The notes under the pieces are model-generated. The model saw nothing but the letters and a program-made list of their open reading frames with translations. It ran no database searches and was not told where the DNA came from. A program made the position numbers and the translations under genes. Source: CAZCEC01 sp964497615 (GTDB taxonomy: Bacteria; Chloroflexota; Anaerolineae; Anaerolineales; UBA6663). Taken from it: DNA of 21,354 bases. Where the stretch lies: contig CAZCEC010000095.1 in the NCBI GenBank assembly GCA_964497615.1, positions 1 through 21,354 of the forward strand, read 5' to 3'. Shown here in pieces: positions 1 through 5,401 of the stretch (position 1 is the stretch's first letter; every line of letters begins with the position of its first letter).

Positions 1-1461
1 ATCTTCCTCAAGCTCAAGGAGACCGGCAACCTCTTCACCCAGCGCGAGCCGCAGTGGTACTCCCCCGCCGAGAGCCGCTTCCTGCCCGACCGCTACGTCG
101 AAGGCGAGTGCTACATCTGCCATTACCCCAACGCCCGCGGCGACCAGTGCGACAACTGCGGCAACCTGCTCGACGCCACCCAGCTCATCAACCCGCGCAC
201 CAAGACCGGCGGCTCGTCCCTCGAACTGCGCGAGACCGAGCACTTCTACCTCGACCTGGGCAAGCTCGCCCCCGCCCTCAGCCGCTGGCTCAACAAGGAC
301 AAAGACCACTGGCGCCCGCAGGTCATCAACCCCTCCCGCCGCCAGGCCGATAGCGGCGAATTGCGTGGCCGCGCCATCACCCGCGACCTCGACTGGGGCA
401 TCCCCGTCCCCGTCCCCGGCTGGGAAGGCAAATGCCTCTACGTCTGGTTCGAGGCCGTCATCGGCTACTTCTCCGCCAGCATCGAGTGGGCCGAGCAGCG
501 CAGCCCCGACCCCGAGTCCTGGAAGAACTGGTGGTACGACCCCGCCGCCAAGACCGTCTACTTCATCGGCAAGGACAACATCCCCTTCCATGCCGTCATC
601 TGGCCCGCCGAACTGCTGGGCGTCGAGCGCCTGTACGAAGACGACCCCGCCCGCAGCCTCAACCTGCCCTACGACGTGCCCGCCAACGAGTTCCTCAACC
701 TCGAAGGCCAGAAGATCAGCGGCAGCCGCAACTGGGGCGTGTGGGGCTTGGACTTCCTCACCCGCTACGACCCCGATCCTCTCCGCTACTACCTCACCGC
801 CGTCATGCCCGAAACTCGCGACGCCGACTGGGAGTGGTCGGGCTTCCTGGCCCACAACAACAACGAGCTGGTCGCCACCTGGGGCAACCTTGCCAACCGC
901 GTCCTCACCTTCGCCTACAAGCACTGGGACGGCCGCGTGCCCGACCCCGGCGAACTCCGGCCGCAGGATAACGACCTGCTCGCCAAGATCGAGACCGGCT
1001 TCCAAAGCGTCGGCAGCCTGATCGAGGCCGTCAAGCTCCGCGCCGCGTTGGGCGAAGTCCTGGCACTCGCCACCGAAGCCAACCGCTACCTCGATTCCCA
1101 AGGCCCCTGGTTCGAGATCAAGCAGGACAAGGCCGAGGCCGCCCGCACCGTCTACACCGCCCTCAAGGCGATTGACTCGCTCAAGGTGCTCTTCGCGCCC
1201 TTCCTGCCCTTCACCTCCCAGGCCCTGCACGGCTACCTCGGCCACGACGGGCAGCTTTTCGGTACCCAGCGCGTCGAGACCTACGCCGACTCGCTCGGCG
1301 CCCACGCCGCCCTCACCTACGACCCGGATGGCGCCATCGGCCGCTGGGCGCCCAGCGCCCTCCAGCCTGGCCAGCCCCTGCGCCAGCCCGCCCCCCTCTT
1401 CAAGAAACTGGAGCCCGCCATCGTCGAAGACGAACTCGCCCGCCTCGGCCGCCCCGCCTGA
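1..1461 (+). CDS. metG: Methionyl-tRNA synthetase, 3' part (5' end outside window)
   Basis: This class I aminoacyl-tRNA synthetase charges tRNA-Met with methionine in the cytoplasm. The open frame enters at base 1 without a start codon, so roughly the first hundred residues, including the HIGH motif, lie upstream. Visible parts are a zinc knuckle with two CxxC pairs (CYIC and CDNC, about bases 109-165), the catalytic core (DLDWGIPVP, YVWFEAVIGY, FIGKDNIPFHAVIWP), and the KMSKS loop, seen as KISGS within LEGQKISGSRNWGVW. The anticodon-binding helical domain follows (NNELVATWGNLANRVL onward). The protein ends at a TGA at 1459-1461 without the C-terminal EMAP-type tRNA-binding domain that some family members carry. 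KISxS variants of the KMSKS loop are known in this family, so the motif does not imply inactivity. The identification is secure. Confidence 0.97.
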   Translation: MFLKLKETGNLFTQREPQWYSPAESRFLPDRYVEGECYICHYPNARGDQCDNCGNLLDATQLINPRTKTGGSSLELRETEHFYLDLGKLAPALSRWLNKDKDHWRPQVINPSRRQADSGELRGRAITRDLDWGIPVPVPGWEGKCLYVWFEAVIGYFSASIEWAEQRSPDPESWKNWWYDPAAKTVYFIGKDNIPFHAVIWPAELLGVERLYEDDPARSLNLPYDVPANEFLNLEGQKISGSRNWGVWGLDFLTRYDPDPLRYYLTAVMPETRDADWEWSGFLAHNNNELVATWGNLANRVLTFAYKHWDGRVPDPGELRPQDNDLLAKIETGFQSVGSLIEAVKLRAALGEVLALATEANRYLDSQGPWFEIKQDKAEAARTVYTALKAIDSLKVLFAPFLPFTSQALHGYLGHDGQLFGTQRVETYADSLGAHAALTYDPDGAIGRWAPSALQPGQPLRQPAPLFKKLEPAIVEDELARLGRPA

Positions 1462-1489
1462 TCCTGCGCTGCAGCAGACTCTCTGTGCT

Positions 1490-1522
1490 GTCATTCCGAG
1501 GCGCCCTTATGCCGAGGAATCT
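1490..1522. repeat. CATTCCGAGG-type dispersed repeat, copy 1
   Basis: The sequence begins GTCATTCCGAGGCGC and ends GCCGAGGAATCT, with a six-base middle (CCTTAT). ATTCC at the left and GGAAT at the right can pair. The second copy at 1779-1810 matches both ends and differs in the middle. Repeats of this look (agattcctcg...cggaatgac on the other strand) are, from memory, common in intergenic DNA of Chloroflexota and other draft genomes. Confidence 0.75.
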
Positions 1523-1574
1523 GTCCCGCCGCGCACCCTCGTTGCCCATCGGCGGCTGTCCACGCCCTCCGTAT

Positions 1575-1634
1575 GGGCGAGTCATTTGCTCTGGTCGTGC
1601 GCGCAATCTGATCCATGCGGCAAATGCTTCGCCC
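1575..1634. repeat. Inverted repeat, GGGCG..GCATTTGC element
   Basis: The left arm is GGGCGAGTCATTTGC at 1575-1589 and the right arm is GCAAATGCTTCGCCC at 1620-1634. The arms are reverse complements at 13 of 15 positions and are separated by 30 bases. A related, more diverged pair of arms lies inside the coding sequence at 15811-15874. Confidence 0.65.
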
Positions 1635-1778
1635 CTCTCCGCTGGGATTCCCAATCGTTGCGCGCCCAGGTTCACCGTTGTTCGCCGCAGCCAACCCGTC
1701 GCGGCTTTCACGGCCGCGTCCGCGCAGTCCGCGCTGCGTCTCATCGCCCCTGCCCAATCCGCCGCCCCCTCCGCGGAT

Positions 1779-1810
1779 GTCATTCCGAGGCGCTGTTTGC
1801 CGAGGAATCT
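1779..1810. repeat. CATTCCGAGG-type dispersed repeat, copy 2
   Basis: The ends are the same as in the copy at 1490-1522 (GTCATTCCGAGGCGC and GCCGAGGAATCT), with a five-base middle (TGTTT). It has the same orientation as copy 1, about 290 bases downstream. Confidence 0.75.
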
Positions 1811-1892
1811 TAATCGTCGTGCTCCCCGCTCGTGTGGACGCCTCAGCGCCTCCCTCCGTCCGGGGGAAGTGGGGGATGGCCCCCCCGTCCGC

Positions 1893-1898
1893 TATAAT
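1893..1898 (+). promoter_or_regulatory. TATAAT -10 box, leaderless configuration
   Basis: A perfect TATAAT lies six bases (all C) before the GTG at 1905. There is no convincing -35 and no Shine-Dalgarno. RNA polymerase normally starts 6-8 bases after the -10 box, so the transcript would begin at or next to the start codon. The same layout is seen at 4916 and 20814. Confidence 0.6.
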
Positions 1899-1904
1899 CC
1901 CCCC

Positions 1905-3299
1905 GTGCCTCGCCCGCGCCTGCTCCTCTTCCTCATCCTGCTCGTCTACCTCGCCATCGGCGCGCTCTACGCGATTGAGACTCCCGCCTGGCAAGTCCCC
2001 GACGAGCCCGCCCACTACAACTATATCCGCCACCTCGTCGAGCAGCGCCGCCTCCCCGTCCTCCAGCCCGGCGACTACGACGCGCCCTACCTGGAGCGCC
2101 TCAAGGCCGAGCGCTTCCCGCCCCACCTGCCCATCGACTCGGTCCGCTACGAAGCCTGGCAGCCGCCCCTGTACTACCTGCTGGCCGCGCCTGTCTTCGC
2201 CCTCACCAACGGCAGCCTCATCGCCATCCGCCTGTTCACCCTCGTCCTCGGCAGCCTCGTCGTCGGCCTCACCTACGCCCTCGGCCGCACCCTCTTCCCC
2301 GCCTCCGCCAGCCTGGCCCTCACCGCCGCCGCTTTCATTGCCTTCGTCCCGCAGCACCTCGCCATGCTGGCCGCCGCCAACAACGACGCTCTCGCCGAGG
2401 TCATCATCGCCCTGGGCCTCCTCCTCGCCCTCCGCGCCACCCTCCCCTTGCCTCCCCTGAGTCCCTTGAGTCCCTTGAGTCCCCAGGCTCCCCCGCTCGC
2501 ACGCCATTGGGTATTGTCAGGCGTTGTGCTCGGCCTCGCCTTCCTCACCAAGCTCTCCGCCTATCCCCTGGCGGCGCTGATGGCGGTGGCCGTGCTGCTG
2601 GCGGCGCGGCGGGCGCGGTGGACGCGGCGTCAATTGGCGCTCCATGCGGCGCAGGTGTTTGGGCCGGCGCTGCTCCTCGGCGGCCTGTGGTGGGCCCGCA
2701 ACCTCGCCGTCTACGGCGGCCTCGATTTCCTCGCCTTCGCCCGTCACGACCTCGTGGTCCAGGGCCAACTCCGCACCAGCGAAGCCCTCGCCCTGTGGGG
2801 CGCGCAAACCTACCTCACCACCTTCCTCCGCACCACGTTCCAAAGTTGGTGGGGCCAATTTGGTTGGATGGGGGTGGTGATGGATGGGCGGGTGTATCTG
2901 GCCTTGCTGGTCTACAGCCTGGCGCTAATCGTTTGCGCGGCGGGTGCGCTGCTGTCCGGCGGCGCGCCCGCGGGCGGCCGGCCGCGCCGCCTCACCGGTG
3001 ATGTAGCCGTTCTGCTCGCCGTGCAGGTGCTGTTGACGATAGCCGTCTACCTCTACTACAACCTGACCTTCGTCCAGTTCCAGGGGCGCTATCTCTACCC
3101 GGCGCTGCCCGTGGTTGCCCTGGCCGCCGCCGTCGCCCTGCGCCATTGGGGCCGCTGGCTGGCAGCCGCCCTGCGTCTCCCGGCGCCGGCAGCCGGGTGG
3201 CTGCTCCACGCGCCGCCTCTGGCGGCCGTGGCGCTTATGGCCGCGCTGGACGTATTCGCCCTGTATCGTTTCATCATCCCGGCGCTATCCGCAGGCTAA
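1905..3299 (+). CDS. Multi-pass membrane glycosyltransferase (GT-C / PMT-like)
   Basis: This 464-aa polytopic membrane protein probably transfers sugars from a lipid-linked donor at the cytoplasmic membrane. The first membrane segment (about residues 4-22) is followed by an external loop with PDEPAHYNYIRHL. That acidic pair just after the first helix is the hallmark of GT-C enzymes and of the related DUF2142 proteins. About ten further hydrophobic segments follow, with FQGRYLYPALP near the end. The GTG start was chosen because it directly precedes the first membrane helix and sits six bases after TATAAT. The open frame upstream is only repeat DNA. Residues 185-195 (LSPLSPLSPQ) come from an inserted nine-base repeat. 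The next gene starts three bases after the stop. Family-level call; the substrate is unknown. Confidence 0.8.
   Translation: MPRPRLLLFLILLVYLAIGALYAIETPAWQVPDEPAHYNYIRHLVEQRRLPVLQPGDYDAPYLERLKAERFPPHLPIDSVRYEAWQPPLYYLLAAPVFALTNGSLIAIRLFTLVLGSLVVGLTYALGRTLFPASASLALTAAAFIAFVPQHLAMLAAANNDALAEVIIALGLLLALRATLPLPPLSPLSPLSPQAPPLARHWVLSGVVLGLAFLTKLSAYPLAALMAVAVLLAARRARWTRRQLALHAAQVFGPALLLGGLWWARNLAVYGGLDFLAFARHDLVVQGQLRTSEALALWGAQTYLTTFLRTTFQSWWGQFGWMGVVMDGRVYLALLVYSLALIVCAAGALLSGGAPAGGRPRRLTGDVAVLLAVQVLLTIAVYLYYNLTFVQFQGRYLYPALPVVALAAAVALRHWGRWLAAALRLPAPAAGWLLHAPPLAAVALMAALDVFALYRFIIPALSAG
2452..2490 (+). repeat. GAGTCCCTT tandem repeat inside the glycosyltransferase gene
   Basis: This holds three near-identical nine-base units (GAGTCCCTT, GAGTCCCTT, GAGTCCCCA) preceded by CCTCCCCT. 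It is read in frame as LSPLSPLSPQ in a loop between two membrane helices. The same sequence, ending in the same CCCCAGGCT, occurs in uvrC at 6906-6939. Confidence 0.8.
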
Positions 3300-3302
3300 A
3301 CC

Positions 3303-4253
3303 ATGCAACCCACCATCGTCTTCTCCAGTCCAGGCAAGAAGTCCGTCACCTTTTGCTGGCCTGAAGCGCCGGATCACTACGTGGGCTATCGGTTTGTCGA
3401 GCACCAGCCGCACACCTCCCCCGCGCCGCCCACCGGGTTGGAGGGCTTGCCCGGGCGCAGTCCGGCCCCGGAGCCATCCGCGGACCGGGACGCCCCTGCC
3501 GCCCTCGGCGCGTGGCCCGAAGAGCGCCAGTGGCGAACGACCTATGCCGAGGCGAATCCAGACGCCCCCGTTCAGGTGACCTTTCAGGCGTATGCCGATG
3601 GCACGGCCTGGGCGCGCGCCAGCGAGCATCGGCTTGAACGCGAAATCATCTATCAGCCGGCGGACGATGGCGTTTGGCTTTGGATGCGTATGACGGCGCG
3701 CGAGGCGTTTCCGGGCGCCTGCGCCGTTCAGCAGTGCCTGCGCTACACCGGCGCGGCCAACCAGCCCAAGCGCCGCCCCATCGCCCACGTCCCGTTCCTC
3801 AGCGAGTTCGAGCTTCAGGCCGCCGGCTGGCCCGACCAGACCTTGACCTTTGCCCGGCAGGCCGGCGCCTGGGTGCAGTTCCCGGTCCAGCAAACGCTCT
3901 TCCATACCCCGCCCGGTGCGGCCCTGCCTGGGCTGGTGAGCGCTGGCGAAGTGGATCACGGCTTGATCGTGCGCGAGACCCTCGACCGCAGCGCGTTCCC
4001 GCAGTGGTATTGGGATCAGGTGGCGCCGGGCACCCGCTGGGAGCGGATTGCGACCGGGATCTACTGGGAGCGCACGGTCGCGCTCAGCAACCGGCACCCC
4101 GCCGACTGCGTGCATGCCTGGGTGGACTTTGGTCCGCTGAGGGCCGGGCAGTCACGGTCCGTGTGGGGCAAGTTTTACTATCTCGAGGGGACAAAGGATG
4201 ACTTGCTGGCCCGCTGGCGCAAGGACTTCCCGGACGGCAATCGGGATGTGTAG
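3303..4253 (+). CDS. Unrecognised 316-aa soluble protein
   Basis: I do not recognise this protein. It starts at ATG 3303, three bases after the stop of the membrane glycosyltransferase, so the two are probably co-transcribed. There is no signal peptide or membrane segment. The sequence is rich in aromatic and charged residues in a beta-strand-like pattern (for example VTFQAYADGTAWARASEH, WLWMRMTAREAFPGA, WYWDQVAPGTRWERI, SVWGKFYYLEG). This suggests a beta-sandwich fold, possibly carbohydrate-related given the neighbour, but that is a guess. Residues about 38-75 are Pro/Ala-rich and look like a variable insertion. Codon use matches the surrounding genes. It ends 37 bases before the convergent pncC gene. 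Confidence 0.8.
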   Translation: MQPTIVFSSPGKKSVTFCWPEAPDHYVGYRFVEHQPHTSPAPPTGLEGLPGRSPAPEPSADRDAPAALGAWPEERQWRTTYAEANPDAPVQVTFQAYADGTAWARASEHRLEREIIYQPADDGVWLWMRMTAREAFPGACAVQQCLRYTGAANQPKRRPIAHVPFLSEFELQAAGWPDQTLTFARQAGAWVQFPVQQTLFHTPPGAALPGLVSAGEVDHGLIVRETLDRSAFPQWYWDQVAPGTRWERIATGIYWERTVALSNRHPADCVHAWVDFGPLRAGQSRSVWGKFYYLEGTKDDLLARWRKDFPDGNRDV

Positions 4254-4290
4254 ACGCGCCTGGCGCCGGCCTTGATTGCGATGGGCGCGC

Positions 4291-4794
4291 TTACCCGCCC
4301 AGCTTAAGGAGATACTCCTGCACCATCTGCAAGGCCGCCTCCGCCGATTGCGTCTTGACTGCCGCCCGGTCGCCCTCCCACACAAAGCTGCGCGCCTCAT
4401 CGTGGTCCCGCGCCGATAGCGCAATCCACGTCAGCCCCACCGGCTTACCCGGCAGTCCGCCGCCCGGGCCGGCGATCCCCGTCACCGAAATCGCGAGGTC
4501 GGCGCCCAGCACCCGCCGCGCCCCGCGCGCCATCTCCAGCGCCGTCGGCTCGCTCACCGCGCCGTGGTCATACAGCGTGTTGTGGTTCACGCCCAGCAGC
4601 CGCTCCTTGGCGTCGTAGGCATACGCCACCACGCTGCCCAGAAAGTACGCCGACGACCCCGGCACATTCGTCAGCCGGTGGCCAATCAACCCCCCCGTGC
4701 ACGACTCCGCGCACGCCAGCGTCAGGTGATGTTCGTTCAACAACTGCCCCACCTGCTCTTCAAGCGGGGCCGTGCTGAGCCACGTGTTCTGCAT
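4291..4794 (-). CDS. pncC: Nicotinamide-nucleotide amidohydrolase (CinA C-terminal type)
   Basis: This is a 167-aa stand-alone CinA C-terminal domain. The family deamidates nicotinamide mononucleotide to nicotinate mononucleotide in pyridine nucleotide salvage. Hallmarks are TLACAESCTGGLIGHRLT with the nucleophilic Ser, GSVVAYAYDAKERLLGV, GAVSEPTALEMARGARR and ISVTGIAGPGGG. The length is normal for the single-domain form, and the N-terminal molybdopterin-binding half of full CinA is absent. I chose ATG 4794 because the family's usual start lies there and AGAGAGGA sits ten bases upstream. The open frame continues to an ATG at 4884, but that codon overlaps a -10 box and the extra 30 residues look unlike the family. 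It is divergent from the DUF6483-like gene. Confidence 0.9.
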   Translation of the reverse strand: MQNTWLSTAPLEEQVGQLLNEHHLTLACAESCTGGLIGHRLTNVPGSSAYFLGSVVAYAYDAKERLLGVNHNTLYDHGAVSEPTALEMARGARRVLGADLAISVTGIAGPGGGLPGKPVGLTWIALSARDHDEARSFVWEGDRAAVKTQSAEAALQMVQEYLLKLGG

Positions 4795-4882
4795 TGAGCA
4801 ATCGTCCTCTCTAAGCTGCGCGCTGGTGCTGGCCTGACCATCCGCTACATCAGTTACACAATCCGTTGCCAACGCGTCCCGC

Positions 4883-4888
4883 ATTATA
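4883..4888 (-). promoter_or_regulatory. TATAAT -10 box for pncC
   Basis: ATTATA on the plus strand gives a perfect TATAAT on the minus strand. Transcription would start near 4876, giving a leader of about 80 nt that includes the Shine-Dalgarno. The box mirrors the plus-strand TATAAT at 4916-4921: GCATTATACGCG against GCGCTATAATGC, 27 bases apart. No clear -35 is visible. Confidence 0.55.
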
Positions 4889-4915
4889 CGCGCCCAGCCC
4901 CTGGAACAGATGCGC

Positions 4916-4921
4916 TATAAT
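4916..4921 (+). promoter_or_regulatory. TATAAT -10 box, leaderless configuration
   Basis: The segment GCTATAATG then six C lies directly before ATG 4929, giving seven bases between box and start codon, with no Shine-Dalgarno. It closely resembles the segment before the gene at 1905 (GCTATAAT then six C then GTG). Confidence 0.6.
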
Positions 4922-4928
4922 GCCCCCC

Positions 4929-5399
4929 ATGTTCCGCGACGACTACATTGTCCGCGCCATCCAGCAGGCCGCCGCTGTCCTGGCCCGCATCCTCAGCCTG
5001 AATGACGCCGAGCGCCACGCCGAAGCCCTTCAACAGGTCGACGCCGCCCTCCAGCAGTTCACCGGCCTCAACCTGGGCCTCGTCAGCGGCCTCTCCGCCC
5101 CCGACCTGATCGAGTTTGCCCGCGTGGGCGAGACCCTGGACGTAGGCAAGCTCGTCGTGCTCGGCGAACTGCTCTACGCCGAAGGCGAGATCCACCGCGC
5201 CCAGGGCCAGCCCACCGATGCCTGGGGCTGCTTTGTGCGCGCCCTCGAAATCATGCTCGAAGTGGCCGAGACCGGCGACCACAACCTCGCCCTCGTCGCC
5301 CCGCGCCTGACCGATCTTAAGACCCGCCTCGCCGACGCCGAACTCGACCCCAACCTGCGCGAGTGGTGGGGCCACGTGGACGCCCGCCTCACCCAGTAG
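4929..5399 (+). CDS. DUF6483-like helical protein
   Basis: This 156-aa, all-helical, acidic cytoplasmic protein has no membrane segment. It begins MFRDDYIVRAIQQAAAVLAR, continues with SLNDAERHAEALQQVDAAL and GLNLGLVSGLSAPDLIEF, and ends in TPR-like helices (LGELLYAEGEIHRAQGQ, AWGCFVRALEIMLEVAE). This matches what I remember of DUF6483, a family of unknown function. The start at ATG 4929 is favoured over ATG 4920, which overlaps the -10 box, because of the leaderless promoter spacing. The uvrC start codon lies three bases (4402-style gap: AGC-C region ends at 5401) beyond its stop at 5399, so the two are probably co-transcribed. No function can be assigned from sequence. Confidence 0.82.
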   Translation: MFRDDYIVRAIQQAAAVLARILSLNDAERHAEALQQVDAALQQFTGLNLGLVSGLSAPDLIEFARVGETLDVGKLVVLGELLYAEGEIHRAQGQPTDAWGCFVRALEIMLEVAETGDHNLALVAPRLTDLKTRLADAELDPNLREWWGHVDARLTQ

Positions 5400-5401
5400 C
5401 C

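Larger units (their letters stand above)
1462..1904. other. Intergenic region made largely of dispersed repeats
   Basis: There are 443 bases between metG and the next start codon. The region holds two copies of a CATTCCGAGG...CCGAGGAATCT repeat (1490-1522 and 1779-1810) and an inverted repeat of a GGGCG..CATTTGC element (1575-1634). It ends in a TATAAT box just before the next gene. Reading frames stay open through it on both strands, but their predicted peptides are low-complexity Arg/Pro/Ser strings and I do not call a gene here. Confidence 0.8.

Noticed and set aside
700..740. KISGS in place of KMSKS in MetRS as a sign of inactivity
   Set aside because: KISxS/KFSxS forms are known in functional MetRS groups, and the rest of the catalytic core is intact.
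2452..2490. Tandem GAGTCCCTT units as a CRISPR-like array
   Set aside because: The nine-base units are directly adjacent without spacers and lie inside an open frame.
1491..2507. 338-codon minus-strand frame and the plus-strand frame from 1485 through the repeat region
   Set aside because: The translated repeat DNA gives low-complexity sequence. The real plus-strand gene starts at 1905, after the TATAAT box.
4795..4884. 30-residue N-terminal extension of PncC
   Set aside because: Its ATG overlaps the -10 box and would lie upstream of the transcript start. The family start and ribosome binding site are at 4794.
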